64,000 nt of DNA from Coriaria nepalensis (lineage: Eukaryota; Streptophyta; Magnoliopsida; Cucurbitales; Coriariaceae): NCBI GenBank assembly GCA_027186245.1, contig CP114481.1:48701501-48765500 (forward strand), given 5' to 3'. Made by a program: the position numbers and the translations under genes. This document shows, piece by piece, positions 1-11,500 of this stretch (position 1 is its first letter; the number at the start of each line of letters is the position of its first letter). The notes under the pieces are model-generated. The model was given only the letters and a program-made list of their open reading frames with translations, did no database searches and was not told the DNA's origin.

Positions 1-78
1 AAAACAAGTTTTGTGCATAACTTGCAAATGATCATCGCAAGGAAAGTGTGCATTCGTTTAACCTTAAAATCATTTCAA

Positions 79-85
79 TGACTCA
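79..85. promoter_or_regulatory. AP-1/TRE-like bZIP motif TGACTCA (first of many)
   Basis: TGACTCA/TGAGTCA is the consensus site of AP-1 (Jun/Fos) and GCN4-type bZIP dimers. The first monomer carries TGACTCA here, and many later monomers carry TGAGTCA at the same place (for example 363-369). Other monomers have TCAGTCA, TAAGTCA or TGTGTCA and lose the consensus. The match may simply be part of the satellite consensus; no promoter is visible nearby. Confidence 0.35.
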
Positions 86-154
86 TTTCAAGTCAATAAC
101 TAATTTCAAAGCAATTCGAACGAATTCTATTTTTGCACTACAAAAACAAGTTTT

Positions 155-296
155 GTGCATAACTTGCAAATGATCATTGCAAGGAAAGTGTGCATTCGTT
201 TAACCTTAAAATCATTTCAATCAGTCATTTCAAGTCAATAACTAGTTTCAAAGCAATTCGAACGAATTCTAGTTTTGCACTATAGACACAACTTTT
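155..296 (+). repeat. Reference 142-bp satellite monomer
   Basis: This is a complete, uninterrupted monomer in the GTGCAT phase, used here to place internal motifs. TTGCAA occurs at 164-169 and again at 177-182, 13 bp apart, flanking the perfect 10-bp palindrome AATGATCATT at 169-178. TCATTTCAA occurs at 212-220 and 225-233, also 13 bp apart. The dyad AATTCG-AA-CGAATT spans 255-268 and overlaps the EcoRI site at 264-269. A short hairpin CACAA-CTT-TTGTG spans 287-299, crossing the phase boundary into the next monomer. Phase is arbitrary; the biological unit may begin elsewhere. Confidence 0.9.
255..268. other. Dyad symmetry AATTCG/CGAATT over the EcoRI site
   Basis: This is a perfect 6-bp inverted repeat with a 2-nt spacer (AATTCG-AA-CGAATT). 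It recurs in every monomer carrying the CAATTCGAACGAATTC variant. Monomers with the AGTCGAACGAATTC variant keep only the inner TCG-AA-CGA, and monomers with GAACTAATTC or GAACGAAGTC lose the outer arm and the EcoRI site. Dyads of this kind are common in centromeric satellites and can form cruciforms or bind dimeric proteins; no function is shown here. Confidence 0.75.
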
Positions 297-299
297 GTG
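287..299. other. Short hairpin CACAA-CTT-TTGTG at the monomer boundary
   Basis: A 5-bp stem with a 3-nt loop is present in monomers ending in CACAACTTTTGTGC. The alternative CAAAAACAAGTTTTG version in other monomers also forms a stem (ACAAAA with TTTTGT, 5-nt loop), and CACAAGTTTTGTG keeps the CACAA/TTGTG stem. The dyad is therefore kept in several sequence variants at this position. Structure is inferred from complementarity only. Confidence 0.6.
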
Positions 300-369
300 C
301 ATAACTTGCAAATGACCATTGCAAGGAAAGTGTGCATTCGTTTAACCTTAAAATCATTTCAATGAGTCA

Positions 370-398
370 GAAGGGGGGTATAGGTCTCGATCACGTGG
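370..398. other. 29-bp non-satellite insertion (filler DNA)
   Basis: The monomer at 297-467 is 171 bp because 29 bp lie between TGAGTCA (ending 369) and TTTCAAG (starting 399), which are adjacent in other copies. The insert is G-rich with a run of six G, contains GGTCTC at 383-388 and the palindrome CACGTG at 392-397, and resembles no part of the monomer. There is no target-site duplication, terminal repeat or loss of satellite bases. To its left the monomer is of the ordinary TGAGTCA type; to its right it switches to the ATATCATATTTC type, so the insert sits close to a junction between two monomer types. It may be filler from end-joining or template switching, a relic of another element, or an assembly or library artefact. 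Confidence 0.85.
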
Positions 399-1619
399 TT
401 TCAAGTCAATATCATATTTCAAAGCAATTTGAACGAATTCTATTTTTGCACTACAAACACAACTTTTGTGCATAACTTGCAAATGATCATCGCAAGGAAA
501 GTGTGCATTCGTTTAACCTTAAAATAATTTCAATCAGTCAGTTCAAGTCAATAACTAATTTCAAAGCAATTCGAACGAATTCTATTTTTGCACTACAAAA
601 ACAAGTTTTGTGCATAACTTGCAAATGATCATTCCAAGGAAAGTGTGCATTCTTTTAACCATAAAATCATTTCAATCAGTCATTTCAAGTAAATATCATA
701 TTTCAAAGCAATTCGAACGAATTCTTTTTTTGCACTACAAACACAACTTATGTGCAAAACTTGCAAATGATCATTGCAAGGAAAGTGTGCATTCGTTTAA
801 CCTTAAAATCATCTCAATGAGTCATTTCAAGTCAATAAGTAATTTCAAAACAATTCGAACTAATTCTAGTTTTGCACTACAGCCACAACTTTTGTGCATA
901 ACTTGCAAATGATCATCGCAAGGAAAGTGTGCATTCGTTTAAACTTAAAATCCTTCCAATGAGTCATTTCAGGTCAATAACATATTTCAAAGCAATTCGA
1001 ACGAAGTCTATTTTTGCACTACAAACACAAGTTTTGTGCATAACTTCCACATGATCATTGCAAGGAAAGTGTGCATTCGTTTAACCTTAAAATCATTTCA
1101 ATCAGTCATTTTAAGTCAATAACTTATTTCAAAGCAATTCGAACGAATTCTATTTTTGCACTACAAACACAACTTCTGTGCATAACTTGCAAATGATCAT
1201 TGCAAGGAAAGTGTGCATTCGTTTAACCTTAAAATCATTTCAATGAGTCATTTCAAGTCAATAACTAATTTCAAAACAATTCGAACTAATTCTAGTTTTG
1301 CACTACAGCCACAACTTTTCTGCATAACTTGCAAATGATCATCGCAAGGAAAGTGTGCATTCGTTTAACCTTAAAATCCTTTCAATGAGTCATTTCAGGT
1401 CAATAACATATTTCAAAGCAATTCGAACGAAGTCTATTTTTGCACTACAAACACAAGTTTTTTGCATAACTTCCACATGATCATTGCAAGGAAAGTGTGC
1501 ATTCGTTTAACCTTAAAATCATTTCAATCAGTCATTTTAAGTCAATAACTTATTTCAAAGCAATTGGAACGAATTCTATTTTTGCACTACAAACACAACT
1601 TTTGTGCATAACTTGGAAA

Positions 1620-2160
1620 TGATCAATGCAAGGAAAGTGTGCATTCGTTTAAAATTAAAATCATTTCAATGAGTCATTTCAAGTAAATAACTTATTTCAA
1701 AGCAAGTTGAACGAATTCTAGTTTTGCACTATAGACACAACTTTTGTGCATAACTTGCAAATGATCATTGCAAGAAAAGTGTGCATTCGTTTAACCTTAA
1801 AATCATTTCAATGAGTCATTTCAACTCAATAAATTATTTCAAGGGAAGTCGAACGAATTCTAGTTTTCCACTACAAACACAACTTTTGTGCATAACTGGC
1901 CAATGATCGTTGCAAGGAAAGTATGCATTCATTTAAAATTAAAATCATTTCAATGAGTCATTTCAAGTCAATAACTTATTTCAAAGCAAGTCGAACGAAT
2001 TCTAGTTTTGCTCTACAAACACAACTTTTGTGCATAACTGGCAAATGATCATTGCAAGTAAAGTATGCATTCGATTAAAATTAAAATCATTTCAATGAGT
2101 CATTTCAAGTCAATAACTTATTTCAAAGCAAGTCGAACGAATTCTAGTTTTGCACTACAG
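1620..2160 (+). repeat. Divergent monomer group with AACTGGC and GTATGCATTC
   Basis: Consecutive monomers carry AAATTATTTC (1831), TTTTCCAC, CATAACTGGC, GTATGCATTC and TTAAAATTAAAATC. The same combination recurs near 35,700-36,220, more than 33 kb away, with only a few changes. It appears to be an older haplotype shared by two less homogenised regions. Confidence 0.6.
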
Positions 2161-4216
2161 ACACAACTTTTGTGCATAACTTGCAAATGATCATTGCAAG
2201 GAAAGTGTGCATTCGTTTAACCTTAAAATCATTTCGATGAGTCATTTCAAGTCAATAACTAATTTCAAAACAATTCGAACTAATTCTAGTTTTGCACTAC
2301 AGACACAACTTTTGTGCATAACTTGCAAATGATCATCGCAAGGAAAGTGTGCATTCGTTTAACCTTAAAATCATGGCAATCAGTCATTTCAAGTCAATAA
2401 CTAATTTCAAAGCAATTCGAACGAATTCTATTTTTGCACTACAAAAACAAGTTTTGTGCATAACTTGCAAATGATCGTTCCAAGGAAAGTGTGCATTCTT
2501 TTAACCTTAAAATCATTTCAATCAGTCATTTCAAGTAAATATCATATTTCAAAGCAATTCGAACGAATTCTATTTTTGCACTACAAACACAACTTTTGTG
2601 CATAACTTGCAAATGATCATTGCAAGGAAAGTGTGCATTCGTTTAACCTTAAAATCCTTTCAATGAGTCATTTCAAGTCAATAACTAATTTCAAAGCAAT
2701 TCGAACGAATTCTAGTTTTGCACTACAGACACAACTTTTGTGCACAACTTGCAAATGATCATTGCAAGGAAAGTGTGCATTCGTTTAACCTTAAAATCAT
2801 TTCAATGAGTCATTTCAAGTCAATAACTATTTTCAAAGCAATTCGAACGAATTCTATTTTTGCACTACAAAAACAAGTTTTGTGCAAAACTTGCAAATGA
2901 TCATTCCAAGGAAAGTGTGCATTCATTTAACCTTAAAATCATTTCAATCAGTCATTTCAAGTAAATATCATATTTCAAAGCAATTCGAACGAATTCTATT
3001 TTTGCCCTACAAACACAACTTTTGTGCATAACTTGCAAATGATCATTGCAAGGAAAGTGTGTATTCGTTTAACCTTAAAATCATTTCAATGAGTCATTTC
3101 AAGTCAATAACTATTTTCAAAGCAATTCGAACGAATTCTATTTTTGCACTACAAACACAAGTTTTGTGCATAACTTGCAAATGATCATTGCAAGGAAAGT
3201 GTGCATTCGTTTGACCTAAAAATCATTTCAATCAGTCATTTCAAGTCAATAACTTGTGTCGAAGCAATTCGAACTAATTCTAGTTTTGCACTACAGACAC
3301 AACTTTTGTGCATAACTTGCAAATAATCATCGCAAGGAAAGTGTGCATTCGTTTAACCTTAAAATCATTTCAATCAGTCATTTCAAGTCAATACCTAATT
3401 TCAAAGCAATTCGAACGAATTCTATTTTTGCACTACAAAAACAAGTTTTGTGCATAACTTGCAAATGATCATTCCAAGGAAAGTGTGCATTCGTTTAAAA
3501 TTAAAATCATTTCAATCAGTCATTTCAAGTCAATAACTTTTTTCAAAGCAAGTCGAATGAATTCTAGTTTTGCACTACAGACACAACTTTTGTGCATAAC
3601 ATGCAAATGATCATTGAAAGGAAAGTGTGCATTCGTTTAACCTTAAAATCATTTCAATGAGTCATTTCAAGTCAATAACTAATTTCAAAGCTATTTGAAC
3701 GAATTCTAGTTTTGGACTACAGACACAACTTTTGTGTATAACTTGCAAATGATCATCGCAAGGAAAGTGTGCATTCGTTTAACCTTAAAATAATTTCAAT
3801 GTGTCATTTCAAGTCAATAACTAATTTAAAAGCAATTCGAACGAATTCTATTTTTGTACTACAAAAACAAGTTTTGTGCATAACTTGCAAATGATCATTC
3901 CAAGGAAAGTGTGCATTCGTTTAAAATTAAAATCATTTCAATCAGTCATTTCAAGTCTATAACTTTTGTCAAAGCAAGTCGAATGAATTCTAGTTTTGCA
4001 CTACAGACATAACTTTTGTGCATAACTTGCAAATGATCATTGCAAGGAAAGTGTGCATTCGTTTAACCTTAAAATCATTTCAATGAGTCATTTCAAGTTA
4101 ATACCGTTTTTCAAACCAAGTCGAATAAATTCTAGGTTTGCACTACAGACACAACTTTTGTGCTTAACTTGCAAATGATCATTGCAAGGAAAGTGTGCAT
4201 TCGTTTAACCTTAAAA

Positions 4217-4225
4217 TCATTTCAA
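4217..4225 (+). other. 13-bp deletion junction between internal direct repeats
   Basis: Normal monomers have two TCATTTCAA copies 13 bp apart. Here only one remains, which shortens the monomer by exactly 13 bp. The loss is what slippage or unequal pairing between the two short direct repeats would give. Confidence 0.75.
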
Positions 4226-4487
4226 GTCAATAACTAATTTCAAAGCAATTCGAACGAATTCTATTTTTGCACTACAAAAACAAGTTTTGTGCATAACTTG
4301 CAAATGATCATTCCAAGGAAAGTGTGCATTCGTTTAAAATTAAAATCATTTCAATCAGTCATTTCAAGTCAATAACTTTTTTCAAAGCAAGTCGAATGAA
4401 TTCTAGTTTTGCACTACAGACACAACTTTTGTGCTTAACTTGCAAATGATCATTGCAAGGAAAGTGTGCATTCGTTTAACCTTAAAA

Positions 4488-4496
4488 TCATTTCAA
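4488..4496 (+). other. Second copy of the 13-bp deletion
   Basis: It has the same junction as at 4217, 271 bp away (two monomers minus 13 bp), with matching flanks. It is probably a duplicate of that event. Confidence 0.7.
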
Positions 4497-4859
4497 GTCA
4501 ATAACTAATTTCAAAGCAATTCGAACGAATTCTATTTTTGCACTACAAAAACAAGTTTTGTGCATAACTTGCAAATGATCATTCCAAGGAAAGTGTGCAT
4601 TCGTTTAACCTTAAAATCATTTCAATGAGTCATTTCAAGTCAATAACTAATTTCAAAGCAATTCGAAGGAATTCTATTTTTGCACTATAAAATTAAGTTT
4701 TGTGCATAAGTTGCAAATGATCATTCCAAGGAAAGTGTGCATTCTTTTAACCTTAAAATCATTTCAATCAGTCATTTCAAGTAAATATCATATTTCAAAG
4801 CAATCCGAACGAATTCTATTCTTGCACTACAGACACAACTTTTGTGCATAACTTGCAAA

Positions 4860-7800
4860 TGATCATTGCAAGGAAAGTGTGCATTCGTTTAACCTTAAAA
4901 TCATTTCAATGAGTCATTTCAAGTCAATAACTAATTTCAAAGCAATTCGAACGAATTCTATTTTTGCACTACAAAAACAAGTTTGGTGCATAACTTGCAA
5001 ATGATCATTCCAAGGAAAGTGTGCATTCTTTTAACCTTAAAATCATTTCAATCAGTCATTTCAAGTAAATATCATATTTCAAAGCAATTTGAACGAATCC
5101 TATTTTTGCACTACAAACACAACTTTTGTGCATAACTTGCAAATGATCATTGCAAGGAAAGTGTGCATTTGTTTAAACTTAAAATCATTTCAACGAGTCA
5201 TTTCAAGTCAATAACTAATTTCAAAGCAATTCGAACGAATTCTAGTTTTGCACTACAGACACAACTTTTGTGCATAACTTGCAAATGATCATCGCAAGGA
5301 AAGTGTGCATTCGTTTAACCTTAAAATCATTTCAATGAGTCATTTCAAGTCAATAACTAATTTCAAAGCTATTCGAACGAATTCTATTTTTGCACTTTAA
5401 AAACAAGTTTTGTGCATAACTTGCAAATGATCATTCCAAGGAAAGTGTGCATTCGTTTAAAATTAAAATCATTTTAATGAGTCATTTCAAGTAAATAACT
5501 TATTTCAAAGCAAGTCGAACGAATTCTAGTTTTGCACTATTGACACAACTTTTGTGCATAACTTGCAAATGATCATTGCAAGGAAAGTGTGCATTCGTCT
5601 AACCTTAAAATCATTTTAATGAGTCATTTCAAGTCAATAACTAATTTCAAAGCAATTCGAACGAATTCTATTTTTGCACTACAAACACAACTTTTGTGCG
5701 TAACTTGCAAATGATCATCGCATGGAAAGTGTGCATTCGTTTAACCTTAAAATCATTTCAATCAGTCATTTCAAGTCAATAACTAATTTCAAAGCAATTC
5801 AAACGAATTCTTGTTTTTGCACTGCAAAAACACGTTTTGTGCATAACTTGCAAATGATCATTCCAAGGAAAGTGTGCATTCTTTTAACCATAAAATCATT
5901 TCAATCAGTCATTTCAAGTAAATATCATATTTCAAAGCAATTCAAATGAATTCTATTTTTGCACTACAAACACAACTTTTGTGCATAACTTGCAAATGAT
6001 CATTCCAACGAAAGTGTGCATTCTTTTAACCTTAAAATCATTTCAATCATTCATTTCAAGTAAATATCATATTTCAAAGCAATTCGAACGAATTCTATTT
6101 TTGCACTACAAACACAACTTTTGTGCATAACTTGCAAATGATCATTGCAAGGAAAGTGTGCATTCTTTTAACCATAAAATCATTTCAATCAGTCATTTCA
6201 AGTAAATATCATATTTCAAAGCAATTCAAACGAATTCTATTTTTGCACTATAAACACAACTTTTGTGCATAACTTGCAAATGATCATTGCAAGGAAAGTG
6301 TGCATTCGTTTAACCTTAAAATCATTTCAAAGAGTCATCTCAAGTCAATAACTAATTTCAAAGCAATTCGAACGAATTCTAGTTTTGCACTACAGACACA
6401 ACTTTTGTGCATAACTTGCAAATGATCATTGCAAGGAAAGTGTGCATTCGTTTAACCTTAAAATCATTTCACTGAGTCATTTCAAGTCAATAACTAATTT
6501 CAAAACAATTCGAACTAATTCTAGTTTTGCACTGCAGACACAACTTTTGTGCATAACTTGCAAATGATCATCGCAAGGAAAGTGTGCATTCGTTTAACCT
6601 TAAAATCATTTCAATCAGTTATTTCAAGTCAATAACTAATTTCAAAGCAATTCGAACGAATTCTATTTTTGCACTACAAAAACAAGTTTGGTGCATAACT
6701 TGCAAATGATCATTCCAAGGAAAGTGTGCATTCTTCTAACCTTAAAATCATTTCAATCAGTCATTTCAAGTAAATATCATATTTCAAAGCAATTCGAACG
6801 AATTCTATTTTTGCACTACAAACACAACTTTTGTGCATAACTTGCAAATGATCATTGCAAGGAAAGTGTGCATTCGTTTAAACTTAAAATCATTTCAATG
6901 AGTCATTTCAAGTCAATAACTAATTTCAAAGCAATTCGAACGAATTCTAGTTTTGCACTACAGACACAACTTTTGTGCATAACTTGCAAATGATCATTGC
7001 AAGGAAAGTGTGCATTCGTTTAACCTTAAAATCATTTCACTGAGTCATTTCAAGTCAATAACTAATTTCAAAACAATTCGAACTAATTCTAGTTTTGCAC
7101 TGCAGACACAACTTTTGTGCATAACTTGCAAATGATCATCGCAAGGAAAGTGTGCATTCGTTTAACCTTAAAATCATTTCAATCAGTTATTTCAAGTCAA
7201 TAACTAATTTCAAAGCAATTCGAACGAATTCTATTTTTGCACTACAAAAACAAGTTTGGTGCATAACTTGCAAATGATCATTCCAAGGAAAGTGTGCATT
7301 CTTCTAACCTTAAAATCATTTCAATCAGTCATTTCAAGTAAATATCATATTTCAAAGCAATTCGAACGAATTCTATTTTTGCACTACAAACACAACTTTT
7401 GTGCATAACTTGCAAATGATCATTGCAAGGAAAGTGTGCATTCGTTTAAACTTAAAATCATTTCAATGAGTCATTTCAAGTCAATAACTAATTTCAAAGC
7501 AATTCGAACGAATTCTAGTTTTGCACTACAGACACAACTTTTGTGCATAACTTGCAAATGATCATTGCAAGGAAAGTGTGCATTCGTTTAACCTTAAAAT
7601 CATTTCACTGAGTCATTTCAAGTCAATAACTAATTTCCAAACAATTCGAACTATTTCTAGTTTTGCACTACAGACACAACTTTTGTGCATAACTTGCAAA
7701 TGATCATCGCAAGGAAAGTGTGCATTCGTTTAACCTTAAAATCATTTCAATCAGTCATTTCAAGTCAATAACTAATTTCAAAGCAATTCAAACGAATTCT

Positions 7801-8553
7801 ATTTTTGCACTACAAAAACAAGTTTGGTGCCTAACTTGCAAATGATCATTCCAAGGAAAGTGTGCATTCTTTTTGCCTTAAAATCATTTCAATCAGTCAT
7901 TTCAAGTAAATATCATATTTCAAAGCAATTCGAACGAATTCTATTTTTGCACTACAAACACAACTTTTGTGCATAACTTGCAAATGATCATTGCAAGGAA
8001 AGTGTGCATTCGTTTAAACTTAAAATCATTTCAACGAGTCATTTCAAGTCAATAACTAATTTCAAAGCAATTCGAACGAATTCTAGTTTTGCACTACAGA
8101 CATAACTTTTGTGCATAACTTGCAAATGATCATCGCAAGGAAAGTGTGCATTCGTTTAACCTTAAAATCATTTCAATGAGTCATTTCAAGTCAATAACTA
8201 ATTTCAAAGCTATTCGAACGAATTCTATTTTTGCACTTTAAAAACAAGTTTTGTGCATAACTTGCAAATGATCATTCCAAGGAAAGTGTGCATTCGTTTA
8301 AAATTAAAATCATTTCAATGAGTCATTTCAAGTAAATAACTTATTTCAAAGCAAGTCGAACGAATTCTAGTTTTGCACTACAAAAACAAGTTTGGTGCAT
8401 AACTTGCAAATGATCATTCCAAGGAAAGTGTGCATTCTTTTAACCTTAAAATCATTTCAATCAGTCATTTCAAGTAAATATCATATTTCAAAGCAATTTG
8501 AACGAATCCTATTTTTGCACTACAAACACAACTTTTGTGCATCACTTGCAAAT
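4860..8553 (+). repeat. HOR alpha, 26-monomer unit, copy 1 (3,693 bp)
   Basis: Diagnostic variants repeat at +3,693 bp (26 x 142 + 1). ATGGAAAGTG lies at 5722, 9415 and 13108. CACTGAG lies at 6471, 10164 and 13857. CCAACGAAAG lies at about 6005, 9698 and 13391. Tracing back, the match to copy 2 is good to about 4,860 and fails before about 4,750, so the left boundary is approximate. Differences from copy 2 are few in the stretches I compared (for example TTTTTGC against TTGTTGC at 10,503), indicating recent amplification. No gene is present. Confidence 0.85.
6370..8073 (+). repeat. Nested 4-monomer repeat (568 bp x 3) inside alpha copy 1
   Basis: CACTGAG monomers fall at 6471, 7039 and 7607, spaced exactly 568 bp (4 x 142). 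The order of types is GAACTAATTC with CACTGCAGAC, then CAAAAACAAG with TTTGGTGC, then TTCCAAGG with ATATCATATTTC, then GTTTAAACTT. The third copy is more diverged (CCAAACAATTC, CTATTTCTAG, CTTTTTGCC). The same nest recurs in alpha copy 2 at about 10,063-11,766, so the 4-mer expansion came before the 26-mer duplication. Confidence 0.8.
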
Positions 8554-11500
8554 GATCATTCCAAGGAAAGTGTGCATTCGTTTAACCTTAAAATCATTTC
8601 AATAAGTCATTTCAAGTCAATAACTAATTTCAAAGCAATTCGAACGAATTCTATTTTTGCACTACAAAAACAAGTTTGGTGCATAACTTGCAAATGATCA
8701 TTCCAAGGAAAGTGTGCATTCTTTTAACCTTAAAATCATTTCAATCAGTCATTTCAAGTAAATATCATATTTCAAAGCAATTTGAACGAATCCTATTTTT
8801 GGACTACAAACACAACTTTTGTGCATAACTTGCAAATGATCATTGCAAGGAAAGTGTGCATTTGTTTAAACTTAAAATCATTTCAACGAGTCATTTCAAG
8901 TCAATAACTAATTTCAAAGCAATTCGAACGAATTCTAGTTTTGCACTACAGACACAACTTTTGTGCATAACTTGCAAATGATCATCGCAAGGAAAGTGTG
9001 CATTCGTTTAACCTTAAAATCATTTCAATGAGTCATTTCAAGTCAATAACTAATTTCAAAGCTATTCGAACGAATTCTATTTTTGCACTTTAAAAACAAG
9101 TTTTGTGCATAACTTGCAAATGATCATTCCAAGGAAAGTGTGCATTCGTTTAAAATTAAAATCATTTTAATGAGTCATTTCAAGTAAATAACTTATTTCA
9201 AAGCAAGTCGAATGAATTCTAGTTTTGCACTATTGACACAACTTTTGTGCATAACTTGCAAATGATCATTGCAAGGAAAGTGTGCATTCGTCTAACCTTA
9301 AAATCATTTTAATGAGTCATTTCAAGTCAATAACTAATTTCAAAGCAATTCGAACGAATTCTATTTTTGCACTACAAACACAACTTTTGTGCGTAACTTG
9401 CAAATGATCATCGCATGGAAAGTGTGCATTCGTTTAACCTTAAAATCATTTCAATCAGTCATTTCAAGTCAATAACTAATTTCAAAGCAATTCAAACGAA
9501 TTCTTGTTTTTGCACTGCAAAAACACGTTTTGTGCATAACTTGCAAATGATCATTCCAAGGAAAGTGTGCATTCTTTTAACCATAAAATCATTTCAATCA
9601 GTCATTTCAAGTAAATATCATATTTCAAAGCAATTCAAATGAATTCTATTTTTGCACTACAAACACAACTTTTGTGCATAACTTGCAAATGATCATTCCA
9701 ACGAAAGTGTGCATTCTTTTAACCTTAAAATCATTTCAATCATTCATTTCAAGTAAATATCATATTTCAAAGCAATTCGAACGAATTCTATTTTTGCACT
9801 ACAAACACAACTTTTGTGCATAACTTGCAAATGATCATTGCAAGGAAAGTGTGCATTCTTTTAACCATAAAATCATTTCAATCAGTCATTTCAAGTAAAT
9901 ATCATATTTCAAAGCAATTCAAACGAATTCTATTTTTGCACTATAAACACAACTTTTGTGCATAACTTGCAAATGATCATTGCAAGGAAAGTGTGCATTC
10001 GTTTAACCTTAAAATCATTTCAAAGAGTCATCTCAAGTCAATAACTAATTTCAAAGCAATTCGAACGAATTCTAGTTTTGCACTACAGACACAACTTTTG
10101 TGCATAACTTGCAAATGATCATTGCAAGGAAAGTGTGCATTCGTTTAACCTTAAAATCATTTCACTGAGTCATTTCAAGTCAATAACTAATTTCAAAACA
10201 ATTCGAACTAATTCTAGTTTTGCACTGCAGACACAACTTTTGTGCATAACTTGCAAATGATCATCGCAAGGAAAGTGTGCATTCGTTTAACCTTAAAATC
10301 ATTTCAATCAGTTATTTCAAGTCAATAACTAATTTCAAAGCAATTCGAACGAATTCTATTTTTGCACTACAAAAACAAGTTTGGTGCATAACTTGCAAAT
10401 GATCATTCCAAGGAAAGTGTGCATTCTTCTAACCTTAAAATCATTTCAATCAGTCATTTCAAGTAAATATCATATTTCAAAGCAATTCGAACGAATTCTA
10501 TTGTTGCACTACAAACACAACTTTTGTGCATAACTTGCAAATGATCATTGCAAGGAAAGTGTGCATTCGTTTAAACTTAAAATCATTTCAATGAGTCATT
10601 TCAAGTCAATAACTAATTTCAAAGCAATTCGAACGAATTCTAGTTTTGCACTACAGACACAACTTTTGTGCATAACTTGCAAATGATCATTGCAAGGAAA
10701 GTGTGCATTCGTTTAACCTTAAAATCATTTCACTGAGTCATTTCAAGTCAATAACTAATTTCAAAACAATTCGAACTAATTCTAGTTTTGCACTGCAGAC
10801 ACAACTTTTGTGCATAACTTGCAAATGATCATCGCAAGGAAAGTGTGCATTCGTTTAACCTTAAAATCATTTCAATCAGTTATTTCAAGTCAATAACTAA
10901 TTTCAAAGCAATTCGAACGAATTCTATTTTTGCACTACAAAAACAAGTTTGGTGCATAACTTGCAAATGATCATTCCAAGGAAAGTGTGCATTCTTCTAA
11001 CCTTAAAATCATTTCAATCAGTCATTTCAAGTAAATATCATATTTCAAAGCAATTCGAACGAATTCTATTTTTGCACTACAAACACAACTTTTGTGCATA
11101 ACTTGCAAATGATCATTGCAAGGAAAGTGTGCATTCGTTTAAACTTAAAATCATTTCAATGAGTCATTTCAAGTCAATAACTAATTTCAAAGCAATTCGA
11201 ACGAATTCTAGTTTTGCACTACAGACACAACTTTTGTGCATAACTTGCAAATGATCATTGCAAGGAAAGTGTGCATTCGTTTAACCTTAAAATCATTTCA
11301 CTGAGTCATTTCAAGTCAATAACTAATTTCCAAACAATTCGAACTATTTCTAGTTTTGCACTACAGACACAACTTTTGTGCATAACTTGCAAATGATCAT
11401 CGCAAGGAAAGTGTGCATTCGTTTAACCTTAAAATCATTTCAATCAGTCATTTCAAGTCAATAACTAATTTCAAAGCAATTCAAACGAATTCTATTTTTG

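Larger units (their letters stand above)
3330..4580 (+). repeat. Local 3-monomer repeat, about 3 copies
   Basis: The TTCCAAGG plus TTAAAATTAAAATC monomer starts its diagnostic ATTCC at 3471, 3897 and 4310. The spacings are 426 bp (3 x 142) and 413 bp (426 minus a 13-bp deletion), and a fourth ATTCC follows at 4581. The third copy carries the 13-bp deletion at 4217, which reappears at 4488 through duplication. Confidence 0.65.
1..4859 (+). repeat. Irregular divergent monomer region, left end
   Basis: This is satellite throughout, with no gene and no long-period HOR that I could follow. Monomers differ more among themselves than inside the HOR blocks, mixing GCAAGTCG, GCAATTCG, GAACTAATTC and GAACGAAGTC variants. 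It contains the 29-bp insertion, the GTATGCATTCG/AACTGGC monomer group at about 1,620-2,160 and a 3-mer repeat at about 3,330-4,580. Such regions are usually older or less homogenised parts of an array, or its edge. Confidence 0.7.

Noticed and set aside
191..210. CENP-B box in the TTCGTTTAACC segment
   Set aside because: Only the TTCG and central A agree with the core NTTCGNNNNANNCGGGN; the required CGGG is TTAA here.
255..269. Heat-shock element in the TTCGAACGAATTC region
   Set aside because: The TTC and GAA triplets are not spaced by two bases as in nGAAnnTTCn arrays.
370..410. tRNA-like look of the 29-bp insertion (G-run, TATAG, then GGTTTCAAGTC resembling a B box)
   Set aside because: It is far too short, no cloverleaf arms pair, and the B-box-like part is mostly the ordinary satellite TTTCAAGTC.
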